A stretch of DNA of 28,455 nucleotides from RZYP01 sp050256135 (GTDB taxonomy: Bacteria > Bacillota > Negativicutes > Acidaminococcales > Acidaminococcaceae). The notes beneath the pieces were generated by a model. It was not told the origin of the DNA, did no database searches, and was given only the letters and a program-made list of their open reading frames with translations. Positions 1 through 7,259 of the stretch are shown here, in pieces. Within the stretch, counting starts at the first letter, position 1; each line of letters begins with the position of its first letter. Location of the stretch: NCBI GenBank assembly GCA_050256135.1, contig JBFWIF010000022.1, forward strand, positions 1 through 28,455, written 5' to 3'. Position numbers and translations under genes: made by a program.

Positions 1-66
1 CATTGTTTCAATTACAAACTTCTTAAACTCTGCCGTATATCTTTTGTGCGGTATTCCCTTTGGCAT
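1..66 (-). CDS. IS3-family transposase OrfA, N-terminal fragment
   Basis: The visible 22 residues start at ATG (66-64) and read MPKGIPHKRYTAEFKKFVIE, continuing past the left edge. The pattern of a basic N-terminus followed by [KR]RYTxEFK is typical of the HTH-containing OrfA of IS3-family transposases, which binds the IS ends and is fused by frameshifting to the DDE-domain OrfB. A GGGGTGA ribosome binding site lies 7-8 nt before the ATG and sits inside the distal arm of the leader hairpin at 74-120. The rest of the gene is outside the window, so intactness cannot be judged. Confidence 0.7.
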   Translation of the reverse strand, partial: MPKGIPHKRYTAEFKKFVIETM

Positions 67-73
67 AAAAAAT

Positions 74-120
74 CACCCCAATTGTTTTTCAGTATATCAT
101 ACTGTCTAACAATTGGGGTG
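74..120 (-). promoter_or_regulatory. Long leader hairpin of the IS element, covering the orfA ribosome binding site
   Basis: CACCCCAATTGTT (74-86) pairs perfectly with AACAATTGGGGTG (108-120). Inside this, CAGTAT (90-95) pairs with ATACTG (99-104) around a 3-nt loop, with only a TTT/TCT internal loop between the two stems. On the minus-strand RNA the 3' arm contains the GGGGTGA that serves as Shine-Dalgarno of orfA. A transcript entering from outside would fold and mask it, while one starting within the hairpin would not. The structure is seen directly. The regulatory role is inferred by analogy with IS elements whose read-through mRNA is translationally silenced. Confidence 0.7.
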
Positions 121-127
121 CAGTTCA

Positions 128-143
128 CCGTCCCCTTTGTCCC
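128..143. repeat. Half of a GGGGAC-N-GTCCCC palindrome, interrupted by the IS
   Basis: CCGTCCCCTTTGTCCC reproduces one arm of the palindromes found complete at 3935-3973 and 7904-7956 (there GTCCCCTTTGTACC). The other arm is missing because the IS terminus begins at 127, exactly at the position of the palindrome centre. It lies 15 nt after the stop of the mdlB-like gene, the same context as the two intact copies. Confidence 0.65.
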
Positions 144-158
144 TTCTGATTTTCTTAG

Positions 159-2069
159 TTATGAACTCGTGCTGAGCACATCAAGGTCAAAATTGCCCGT
201 ATAAAGCTGGTAATATTTACCATGTTTACCGATTAAATCGTCGTGGCTGCCACATTCTATCACTGCGCCGTTTTCCATGACGATGATTGCATCCGCGTTA
301 CGCACGGTAGAAAGTCTGTGGGCGATGACAAAAACTGTACGCCCATGCATTAATTTATCCATACCCTTTTCGACGAGAGCCTCCGTCCTGGTATCGATGG
401 AGCTTGTCGCTTCATCCAGGATCAGTACCGGCGGATTAGCTATGGCAGCCCTTGCGACGGCAATCAATTGCCGCTGTCCCGCACTTAAATTCGCACCATC
501 TAAAACAAGTTTGGTATCGTAGCCCTGCGGCAAATTCATGATAAAGCAATGTGCATTGGCGAGCTTTGCCGCCTCAATTACCTCATCATCTGTTGCCTCC
601 AGCTTGCCGTAACGAATATTTTCCCGCACCGTATCAGTAAACATATGCGTATCCTGTAACACCATGCCAAGAGAACGGCGCAAATCATCTTTTTTAATAT
701 CATTAATATCAATACCATCATAAAATATTTTGCCCTTCGGAACCTCATAAAAACGATTAAGAAGATTGGTAATGGTCGTTTTTCCTGCTCCTGTAGATCC
801 CACAAGGGCTACCTTTTGACCAGGTTTTGCAAAGAGCGAAATATCGTGCAGGACAATTTTGTTCTCCTCATAGCCAAAATTAAGGTTTGCAAAACGAATT
901 TTGCCAGTCAAATCAGTATAGGTAACGCTGCCGTCAGTTTGCTGACATTTCCACGCCCAGACACCTGTGCATACTTTGCTTTCACTAATTATGCATCTCT
1001 CTTCTTTGGCAACATTAACCAAAGAAACAAATCCTTGATCCTGCTCGGGACTCTCGTCGATAACCTCGAAAATACGCTCAGCACCGGCAAGCGCCGCAAG
1101 GATGGCATTAAACTGCTGGCTGATTTGAGCAATCGGATGAGAAAAAGAACGCGTATATTGCAAGAAAGCAGCTATTGTACCGATGTCCATCCTGTCGGTG
1201 ATTACCATTACGGCTCCCACAGCGGCAGTAAAAGCATAATTAAGATAGGAAAGGTTACCCATGATCGGCATCATGATATTGGCATAGGTATTGGCATCAG
1301 TTGCAACCACACGAAGATTTTCGTTTAAATTGGCGAAGGTCTTTTTTACTTCCTCTTCATGACTGAAAACCTTGACAACCTTCTGGCCCTCAATTATTTC
1401 CTCAATATAACCGTTGACTGTTCCTATTACCTTTTGCTGCTTTTTGAAAGACATTGAGCTCCTGCTGCTGACTATTCTCGTGATAGTGAACATGACAAAA
1501 AGCATGATAACAATCATCAAGGTCAAAATCGGGCTCAATATCAACATCATGGTAAAAGTTCCGACAATCGTAATGCAGGAAGCCATCAGCATCGACAATC
1601 CTATACTTATTGCCTCGCGGACTGCATCGACGTCGTTGGTATAACGGCTCATAAGCTCACCGTGCGTATGCGTGTCGAAATATTTAATAGGCGCGTCTTG
1701 CATACTGTTGAACATATCTTTGCGGATGGCATTAAGCGTTCCGTTTGAAACCTTGATCATGAGAAAGCTGTAGGCATAGGACGACAAAGCTCCTACCAAA
1801 TAAATAGCGCTCATACCAATGATCGTTCTTAGAAATGGTTCGAAGTCTTTTAGCTGCACATTTTGACCGACCAGCGGCAAAATGCCTTCGTTGATCAGCG
1901 GTTTTAAAAAGTAAGTTCCTGCCACGCCTGCCCCTGCGCTGATCAGCACAAATGCCACTGACAAAGCCACCATCCAGCTTTTGTGCAGCATATATTGTGA
2001 AATGCGCGCAATTGTTTTGAGCGCGCTTTTAGGTTTACGCTCTGCTACGGCTCTTCCTGTTCGAGGCAT
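159..2069 (-). CDS. mdlB: Heterodimeric ABC exporter subunit with canonical ATP site (MdlB/YheH-like)
   Basis: This is a full-length type I ABC exporter subunit of 636 residues: an N-terminal six-helix transmembrane domain followed by an ATPase domain. Visible motifs are Walker A GSTGAGKTT (about residue 422), signature LSAGQRQ (about 527), Walker B VLILDEATSSID with the catalytic Glu, and the switch His in IAHRLST. Between the two domains lies a roughly 40-residue insert ending in TGVWAWK..DGSVTY, typical of this subunit in Firmicutes; here it carries three cysteines. I chose the ATG at 2069 rather than an upstream in-frame codon at 2099, because it overlaps the TAA of the preceding subunit (TAATG) and has an AGGGGG site about 10 nt upstream. 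Together the pair would export drugs, lipids or peptides; the substrate cannot be read from sequence. Confidence 0.9.
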   Translation of the reverse strand: MPRTGRAVAERKPKSALKTIARISQYMLHKSWMVALSVAFVLISAGAGVAGTYFLKPLINEGILPLVGQNVQLKDFEPFLRTIIGMSAIYLVGALSSYAYSFLMIKVSNGTLNAIRKDMFNSMQDAPIKYFDTHTHGELMSRYTNDVDAVREAISIGLSMLMASCITIVGTFTMMLILSPILTLMIVIMLFVMFTITRIVSSRSSMSFKKQQKVIGTVNGYIEEIIEGQKVVKVFSHEEEVKKTFANLNENLRVVATDANTYANIMMPIMGNLSYLNYAFTAAVGAVMVITDRMDIGTIAAFLQYTRSFSHPIAQISQQFNAILAALAGAERIFEVIDESPEQDQGFVSLVNVAKEERCIISESKVCTGVWAWKCQQTDGSVTYTDLTGKIRFANLNFGYEENKIVLHDISLFAKPGQKVALVGSTGAGKTTITNLLNRFYEVPKGKIFYDGIDINDIKKDDLRRSLGMVLQDTHMFTDTVRENIRYGKLEATDDEVIEAAKLANAHCFIMNLPQGYDTKLVLDGANLSAGQRQLIAVARAAIANPPVLILDEATSSIDTRTEALVEKGMDKLMHGRTVFVIAHRLSTVRNADAIIVMENGAVIECGSHDDLIGKHGKYYQLYTGNFDLDVLSTSS

Positions 2070-3799
2070 TATTGAGACACCCCCTTTTGCTGCGAGCAAT
2101 AAACTTCCTGATAAATTTTGTTGTTCTGCAACAATTCGGAGTGCGTCCCGATGGCATTGACTTTGCCTTCGTCCAGCACAATAATTTGCTCAGCATCACA
2201 GACAGAAGTAATACGCTGCGCAATGATAATGACAGTGATATCTTTGCTGTACGCGCGGATGCCTTCGCGAATCCTGGCTTCCGTTGCCGTATCTACCGCA
2301 CTTGTGCTGTCATCCAGAATTAGTATTTTGGGTTTCTTTAACAAAGCCCTGGCAATGCAAAGCCTTTGTTTTTGCCCGCCAGAGACATTTACGCCGCCCT
2401 GCCCCAGAATGGTTGCGTAGCCGTCCGGAAAACTCATGATGAAATCATGAGCCTGAGCCACCTTACAGGCCGCAATTATTTGTTCATCCGTTGCCTCAGT
2501 ATTGCCCCATAGCAAATTGTCTTTAATCGTACCGGAAAACAGCATGTTTTTTTGCAGCACCATAGCAACAGCAGAGCGTAGTTCCTGCAGTTTATAATCC
2601 TGCACAGCACAGCCGCCTACGATAACCCTACCGGCAGTCGCATCATACAAACGCGGAATAAGCTGCACGAGAGTAGTTTTAGCCGAGCCGGTGCCACCGA
2701 TAATGCCAACCGTCTGACCGGCTTTAATACTGATGTTGATATGCTGAAGTGTATCAATCTCAGACTTGGGGTTATAGCGAAAAGAGACGTCTTCAAAAAC
2801 AATTGACCCGTCTGCTACCCGGCGTTCACTGCTTCCTAGCCCATCCGTAATATCCACCTGCTCATCAATCACCTCAAAAATGCGGCTGACAGAAGCACGT
2901 GACAGTACCAAGTGAACAAACACCATGGAAATCAGCATCAGCGAAATCATTATTTGCGTAACATAACTGATAAAACCAATCAATTGTCCAGTTAGCATTG
3001 AACCTACTACAACCATGTGACCGCCAAACCATAAGATAGCAATAATGCAGGCATACATCGTGAGCTGCATGAAAGGCAGATTGCAGACAACTATTTTTTC
3101 GGCCCGTATTGAGGCTTGCATTAAATCGTCGTTAGCTCTTTTGAATTTCAGCTTTTCGTATTGGGAACGCACGAATGCTTTTACTACTCTGATAGCAATC
3201 AAATTTTCCTGCACGGAAGCATTAATAGCATCGTATTTCTTCAGCATTACACCAAATCTTGGCAGTGCAGTCATCGCAATCAGCGCTAAAGCAAGTCCCA
3301 AAACCGGAATTGCAACAAGAAATACATCGACAAGGGTCTGGTTAATGCTGTATGCCATAAAGGTTGCGCTGATCAGCATAATCGGTGCCCGCACCAAAAT
3401 ACGGATGGTCATCATAAAGGCGCCCTGTGCATGGCTGACATCGGTCGTCAAGCGGGTAACCAGTGACGCCGTGCTAAATTTATCAATATTCGAAAATGAG
3501 AAATCCTGCACCTTATAAAAAAGTGCCTTCCGCAATTCGCTACCGAGCCCCATGCTTGCAGTAGCGGCAAATCTTGAAGACAAAACACCAAATAATAGTG
3601 AAAAAAGTGCCATGAGCACCATTAATCCGCCTGTTTGCAAAACATAATCAATATCCCTGTGTGCAATCCCTTCATCAACAATTTTAGACATCAGAAAGGG
3701 AATCCTGATTTCTAAAAAAACCTCGCCAATAACAGCGAGCGGACAAAGGATTGCATAAATTTTGTATTTGGCCAGATAAGTCAGCAGTTTTCTAAGCAT
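2069..3799 (-). CDS. mdlA: Heterodimeric ABC exporter subunit with degenerate ATP site (MdlA-like)
   Basis: A 576-residue fused transmembrane/ATPase half-transporter, first gene of the exporter pair and coupled by a 1-nt TAATG overlap to its partner. The ATPase domain has Walker A GGTGSAKTT (about residue 366), signature VSGGQKQR and Walker B ILILDDSTSAVD. The catalytic Glu is Asp, and the switch His is Gln (IIAQRITSV). Such substitutions in one subunit only, combined with LSAGQ in the partner, are the known pattern of asymmetric exporters such as TM287/288, BmrCD and LmrCD, where one of two ATP sites is inactive. The start ATG has a GAGGAA site about 8 nt upstream. The preceding 135 bp contains no promoter I can call, but the terminator palindrome at 3935-3973 separates it from proV, so it probably has its own. 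Confidence 0.9.
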   Translation of the reverse strand: MLRKLLTYLAKYKIYAILCPLAVIGEVFLEIRIPFLMSKIVDEGIAHRDIDYVLQTGGLMVLMALFSLLFGVLSSRFAATASMGLGSELRKALFYKVQDFSFSNIDKFSTASLVTRLTTDVSHAQGAFMMTIRILVRAPIMLISATFMAYSINQTLVDVFLVAIPVLGLALALIAMTALPRFGVMLKKYDAINASVQENLIAIRVVKAFVRSQYEKLKFKRANDDLMQASIRAEKIVVCNLPFMQLTMYACIIAILWFGGHMVVVGSMLTGQLIGFISYVTQIMISLMLISMVFVHLVLSRASVSRIFEVIDEQVDITDGLGSSERRVADGSIVFEDVSFRYNPKSEIDTLQHINISIKAGQTVGIIGGTGSAKTTLVQLIPRLYDATAGRVIVGGCAVQDYKLQELRSAVAMVLQKNMLFSGTIKDNLLWGNTEATDEQIIAACKVAQAHDFIMSFPDGYATILGQGGVNVSGGQKQRLCIARALLKKPKILILDDSTSAVDTATEARIREGIRAYSKDITVIIIAQRITSVCDAEQIIVLDEGKVNAIGTHSELLQNNKIYQEVYCSQQKGVSQ

Positions 3800-3934
3800 A
3801 GGGGTTCTTCCTCACTATTATTTTTACCCTTTTCGACAACGTATTTATATGGTTACTGCTTTCGCCGTTTATGCCGAGTGTCCTGCTTTTTTACTTGCGT
3901 AAATTCAGCTCTCATAATTTATTTTATACATAAA
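3800..3934. other. Spacer between terminator palindrome and mdlA-like gene
   Basis: AT-rich, non-coding. It should contain the promoter of the exporter pair, but no hexamer pair with good spacing is convincing on the minus strand. A 14-nt inverted repeat TTTAC-TTGC-GTAAA at 3891-3904 is the only local symmetry noticed. No regulator gene is adjacent. Confidence 0.35.
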
Positions 3935-3973
3935 AAAGTGGTACAAAGGGGACTGTCCCCTTTGTACCACTTT
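3935..3973 (-). terminator. Perfect 39-nt palindrome, intrinsic terminator of proXWV
   Basis: AAAGTGGTACAAAGGGGAC and its exact complement flank a single central T (19-bp arms). On the minus strand the stem is followed immediately by TTTTTTA (complement of 3931-3937), so it has the form of an intrinsic terminator 13 nt after the proV stop. The same core recurs at 7904-7956 and, broken, at 128-143, so it is also a dispersed repeat. Confidence 0.85.
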
Positions 3974-3986
3974 GCTTATTTTGATG

Positions 3987-5183
3987 TTAACCAGAGAAAG
4001 ACGATAAGATTGCCGCCTTGCTCACGATACCTTGCAGGCTGCGGTCATCAGCCACTACAACCAATGGAAATCTCGCATTGGCTGCCAGGTTTACCACGTC
4101 GGCAATAGGTGTATTGACATCTTTGATTACAGGTATGTCTCTGATAACAGCCTCTTCAAAGCTCATATTTCCGGCACGTACTGCCAAAGCATTTTCCAGC
4201 GTTATAACTCCCTGAAACTGCATATTTTCGCCTACAACATAAGCACTTGAAAGGCCATTTATCTTCATGCTCTTTAAAGCAAGATTAGCTCCGTCACCAG
4301 CCTTGATAATAGCACCAGGGGTCGCCATAATGCTCTTGACGCTCAAAACTTTGGTAGAATCCACACTGTCAATGAATTTACGCACATAATCATCAGCAGG
4401 ATTGGAAAGCATTTCTTCCGGTGTCGCAATCTGAATCATGTTGCCTTCGCGTAAAATACCGACGTGGTTGCCGAGCTTGAAAGCCTCGTTGATATCATGA
4501 GTAATAAAGACTATTGTTTTCTTCATTTTTTCCTGGATACCCAAGAGTTCAAACTGCAAGTCATTCCTGACCAATGGATCTAGTGCGGAAAAAGCTTCAT
4601 CCATCAGCAAAATATCCGGATCATTCGCTAAGGCCCTGGCAATACCGACACGCTGTTTCATGCCGCCGCTCAGGCTGTCTATTTTTTTGTGTTCCCAACC
4701 TTCAAGACCCACCAAGGCAATCATCTCTAAAGCTTTCTTTTCTCGTTCCTCTTTTTTGATTCCTCGTATTTCCAGGCCATAGGCTACATTTGACAAAACA
4801 TTACGATGATCCATCAAACCAAAATTTTGAAAAACCATGGCGATCTTTGTCCGGCGCAATTGCATAAGCTGTTCTTCATCATATTTTGTAATGTCTTCAT
4901 TCTCCACATAGATATGTCCGCTCGTTGGTTTCTGGAGCATATTCAGACATCTGATGATTGTCGACTTGCCAGAACCGGATAACCCGATCAAAGTGAATAT
5001 TTCGCCACGTTTAACATCAAAAGAAACATCTCGGCAAGCCGCCAAAATACCGGTTTTTTCTCTTATCTCCGCGGTTGAAAGGCCCTGCCGCAGCAGTTCA
5101 ATTGCCGTTTCTTCACTGCCGCCGATTTCTCTTGTCCTGAAAAGTTTATATAAATGTTCTACCTTTAAAATAGTATCTTCCAT
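3987..5183 (-). CDS. proV: Glycine betaine/proline-type ABC importer ATPase with CBS domains (ProV/OpuAA-like)
   Basis: The 398-residue ATPase drives osmolyte uptake through ProW. Motifs: Walker A GLSGSGKS (67-74), signature LSGGMKQR (171-178), Walker B ILLMDEA (191-197) and switch His in THD (229). The family's N-terminal extension before the ABC core (ELLRQGLSTAEI..KTG) is present. Residues from about 281 form two CBS repeats (VKSIMATPG..; VIRDIPVIKD..), the regulatory module of ProV/OpuA-type ATPases that senses ionic strength or nucleotides. The ATG at 5183 is chosen over a TTG at 5186 because it overlaps the TGA of proW (TGATG) and follows GGGGGAA by 6 nt, implying translational coupling. 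It is the last gene of proX-proW-proV. Confidence 0.92.
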   Translation of the reverse strand: MEDTILKVEHLYKLFRTREIGGSEETAIELLRQGLSTAEIREKTGILAACRDVSFDVKRGEIFTLIGLSGSGKSTIIRCLNMLQKPTSGHIYVENEDITKYDEEQLMQLRRTKIAMVFQNFGLMDHRNVLSNVAYGLEIRGIKKEEREKKALEMIALVGLEGWEHKKIDSLSGGMKQRVGIARALANDPDILLMDEAFSALDPLVRNDLQFELLGIQEKMKKTIVFITHDINEAFKLGNHVGILREGNMIQIATPEEMLSNPADDYVRKFIDSVDSTKVLSVKSIMATPGAIIKAGDGANLALKSMKINGLSSAYVVGENMQFQGVITLENALAVRAGNMSFEEAVIRDIPVIKDVNTPIADVVNLAANARFPLVVVADDRSLQGIVSKAAILSSFSG

Positions 5184-6040
5184 CAACTTCCCCCTTTCGC
5201 CGAAACGCTCTGTGTCAAGCGGTCAATAATGATCGCAATAATGACAATACAGATGCCTGCTATAAGACCTCTGCCTGATTCCGTGCGGTTGATGGCAATT
5301 AATACTTCCATCCCTAAACCATTAGCGCCGATCATAGCACAAGTTACTACCATCGCCACAGCCATCATCATCGTCTGGTTAACACCAGCCATAATCGTCG
5401 GCAAAGCCTGCGGGATCTGCACCTTAGCAAGTATCTGCCACCGCGAGGAGCCGAAAGCTTTAGCAGCCTCCACAACCTCTTTATCAACCTGCTGAATGCC
5501 GTGACTGGTTAAACGGATAACAGGAACTACCGCATAAATCACTGTCGCCAGCACTGCAGGCACCTTGCCAGGACCAAGCAGCATAACAGCAGGAATCATG
5601 TAAACAAATGTCGGCATCGTCTGCATCGCGTCCAGAACAGGTCTGCAGATCTTATTAGCGCTTACATTGGTCGAAATCAAAATACCTATCGGAAGCCCAA
5701 GGAGAAGAGACAAAATTACTGCTGTAATGACGATAGACAGAGTCTCATTCATCATATGCCAGTAACCAAAAGCCCCTATGAGAAACATCAGTGACCCATA
5801 TAAGAAACCTGTTCTATAGCGCCCAACCATCTTTTTGGTCAATAGAACAATAAATAAAATCAATAACCACCAGGGGATAAATTCCAATCCCTGATAAATT
5901 CCGCCTATCACGCTGTTCAAAATTGCCTTAAGCGCAGCGAAAAAATCAGCGTAATTAACGTTCAGATAAGCAATAAAAGCATCTATGTTCTTGGTGAAAT
6001 CAAGATGTATTGCTGGTGGAAAGTCAAAAAGCCACCCCAT
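5183..6040 (-). CDS. proW: Glycine betaine/proline-type ABC importer permease (ProW/OpuAB-like)
   Basis: A 285-residue inner-membrane permease with a long N-terminal segment and about six to seven hydrophobic helices. The cytoplasmic EAA loop that docks on the ATPase is clear: EAAKAFGSSRWQILAKVQIP, followed by LPTIMAGVNQT. The segment MQTMPTFVYMIPAVMLLGPG is strongly conserved in the ProW/OpuA permease family. The start ATG (6040) has an AAGGGGGG site. It lies 11 nt after proX and overlaps proV by one base. The binding protein is a separate lipoprotein, so this is the three-gene form rather than the OpuABC fused permease-binding protein form. Confidence 0.92.
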   Translation of the reverse strand: MGWLFDFPPAIHLDFTKNIDAFIAYLNVNYADFFAALKAILNSVIGGIYQGLEFIPWWLLILFIVLLTKKMVGRYRTGFLYGSLMFLIGAFGYWHMMNETLSIVITAVILSLLLGLPIGILISTNVSANKICRPVLDAMQTMPTFVYMIPAVMLLGPGKVPAVLATVIYAVVPVIRLTSHGIQQVDKEVVEAAKAFGSSRWQILAKVQIPQALPTIMAGVNQTMMMAVAMVVTCAMIGANGLGMEVLIAINRTESGRGLIAGICIVIIAIIIDRLTQSVSAKGGS

Positions 6041-6051
6041 ATAATCCCCCC

Positions 6052-7047
6052 TTATTTACCAAGTGCACTGCGCAAGCTTTTGGCTTTGTCTGCCGGCAGC
6101 CACTTGTCAAGCAAGTCATTATGTTTTTTGAGGAAATAAACTGCAGCGTCATCATAGCTAGCTTTATTATCAGCAATATAGGCCAAAGCCTCTGCCGTTA
6201 GTGCACTGGAAGTATGATACTTCTTCAAGAATTCAGCGAACTCCGGTGCCTTTTTAGGAAAGTTCTTATTAGCAGCAATGGTTACACGTACAGATGGAAA
6301 AGCAGTTTTACCATCCAAAAAACCATTTTCATTATATGGTGCATCATCCAGCAAAACCAAATCCAGCTTGCCGCTCAGCCAATTAGGCTCCCAGTTGTAA
6401 GCAACGATTGGCTTACCCTTCTCGTAGGCAGCCATGATGGAGGCATTAAGCGTAGCATCAGACCCAGGCCGGAAGTAATTGTATTGTTCATTCAAACCAT
6501 AATAATTAAATTTTTTAAACAAAATTTCATCAACCGACCAGCCAGGAATGGCACCGTAGATTCTGCCTTTAGCCGGATTTTCCTCATCCACGAACAGCTT
6601 GCTGTATCTTTTTAAATCAGTAACTGTTTTCAAATCAGGCGCCATCGGTGCTATTCCTCTTGATGCATCGCCCTCTATCACATAGCGAGGAACGTACAGA
6701 CCTTGTTTATTATCATCAAAATTTACTCCTAGTTCCACAATATAACCGCCGGCAATATCATTTTTGTAAGAAGCTATATTATCACTCCAGGTTTCAAGAT
6801 TAACATCTATGTCACCACGCACCAAGGCAGTATGAGTAATTGGCGTCGAACCGCTTACTACTTTAGTCTTCAGGCCATAAGCCTTATCAGCAATATAACT
6901 TACTACTGCATTATGAAATTTTACACTATCCCACCCGGCATCACTTAAAACAATCGTCTTCTCTGCACTTTTGCCAGGTCCTCCACAACCGGTTGCCAAA
7001 GCCAGCGCCGTTAGTAATGCCATAGTTACAAAAATTGTCTTTTTCAA
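6052..7047 (-). CDS. proX: Glycine betaine/proline-type substrate-binding lipoprotein (ProX/OpuAC-like)
   Basis: The 331-residue extracytoplasmic receptor delivers the osmolyte to ProW/ProV. It has a lipoprotein signal MKKTIF..LALATGC with the acylated Cys at residue 21, then the OpuAC fold with recurring aromatic positions expected to cage a quaternary amine (SDAGWDS, NLETWSD, IPGWSVDE, YNWEPNWL). The start is TTG at 7047: an AAGGAGGG ribosome site sits 6 nt before it, and no ATG lies close downstream in frame. It is first in the operon, preceded by a near-consensus promoter (7111-7140) and an inverted repeat (7069-7100). Glycine betaine is the likeliest ligand, but proline betaine, carnitine or choline cannot be excluded. 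Confidence 0.9.
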   Translation of the reverse strand: MKKTIFVTMALLTALALATGCGGPGKSAEKTIVLSDAGWDSVKFHNAVVSYIADKAYGLKTKVVSGSTPITHTALVRGDIDVNLETWSDNIASYKNDIAGGYIVELGVNFDDNKQGLYVPRYVIEGDASRGIAPMAPDLKTVTDLKRYSKLFVDEENPAKGRIYGAIPGWSVDEILFKKFNYYGLNEQYNYFRPGSDATLNASIMAAYEKGKPIVAYNWEPNWLSGKLDLVLLDDAPYNENGFLDGKTAFPSVRVTIAANKNFPKKAPEFAEFLKKYHTSSALTAEALAYIADNKASYDDAAVYFLKKHNDLLDKWLPADKAKSLRSALGK

Positions 7048-7068
7048 ATGTTTCCCTCCTTGTCCTTT

Positions 7069-7100
7069 GTGACAACTTTTAGAAATAATTAAGTTGTTAC
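7069..7100. promoter_or_regulatory. Inverted repeat in proX leader, candidate operator of the BusR-like regulator
   Basis: GTGACAACTT (7069-7078) faces AAGTTGTTAC (7091-7100). The arms match at 9 of 10 positions and are separated by 12 nt, so equivalent positions are 22 bp (two helical turns) apart. It lies about +4 to +35 relative to the predicted proX transcription start, a good place for a repressor. BusR-type proteins bind bipartite motifs with defined spacing, so this is the best operator candidate. Binding itself is inferred. Confidence 0.55.
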
Positions 7101-7110
7101 TTCTACTTTG

Positions 7111-7140
7111 ATTATATTTTATTTTTTACCATCATGTCAA
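7111..7140 (-). promoter_or_regulatory. Sigma-A promoter of proXWV
   Basis: On the minus strand TTGACA (7140-7135) and TATAAT (7116-7111), both perfect consensus, are separated by 18 bp. The transcription start would be near 7104, leaving a leader of about 57 nt that carries the inverted repeat and the ribosome site. Such a strong promoter suggests the operon is kept down by repression rather than by weak initiation. Confidence 0.8.
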
Positions 7141-7179
7141 ATCAGCGAATTAAAGCTATACATATTGAACCCTCTGCAG

Positions 7180-7208
7180 TTTACAAGCAACATTCTCTAT
7201 GATATATT
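7180..7208 (+). promoter_or_regulatory. Sigma-A promoter of the BusR-like gene
   Basis: TTTACA (7180-7185) and TATATT (7203-7208) are separated by 17 bp on the plus strand, giving a start near 7215 and a 45-nt leader. GCAACAACTT at 7222-7231, resembling one arm of the inverted repeat in the proX leader, lies just downstream and may allow self-control. Confidence 0.6.
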
Positions 7209-7259
7209 GAATTCAGTCAAAGCAACAACTTAAATACTCGCTAAGGAGAGGACTCAAAA

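Larger units (their letters stand above)
1..127 (-). mobile_element. 5' end of an IS3-family (IS150-like) insertion sequence, cut by window edge
   Basis: Read on the minus strand, the element would begin TGAACTGCACCCC (complement of 115-127) and runs off the left edge. A TG-starting terminus rich in CACCCC, about 60 bp of leader and then a short basic ORF beginning MPKGIPHKRYTAEFK is the usual layout of the IS150 group of the IS3 family (orfA of an orfAB pair). Only the terminus and 22 codons are visible, so the group assignment is from family knowledge. Beyond 127 the sequence changes to half of a GGGGAC/GTCCCC palindrome, which I take as target DNA. Confidence 0.7.

Noticed and set aside
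2070..2099. Upstream start for the second exporter subunit (10 extra residues overlapping the first subunit)
   Set aside because: The TAATG overlap at 2069 with a ribosome site upstream explains coupling, and the extra residues are just the first subunit's end read in another frame.
3891..3904. TTTAC-TTGC-GTAAA as operator for the exporter pair
   Set aside because: The arms are only 5 bp, there is no adjacent regulator gene and no promoter could be placed around it, so it may be chance in AT-rich sequence.
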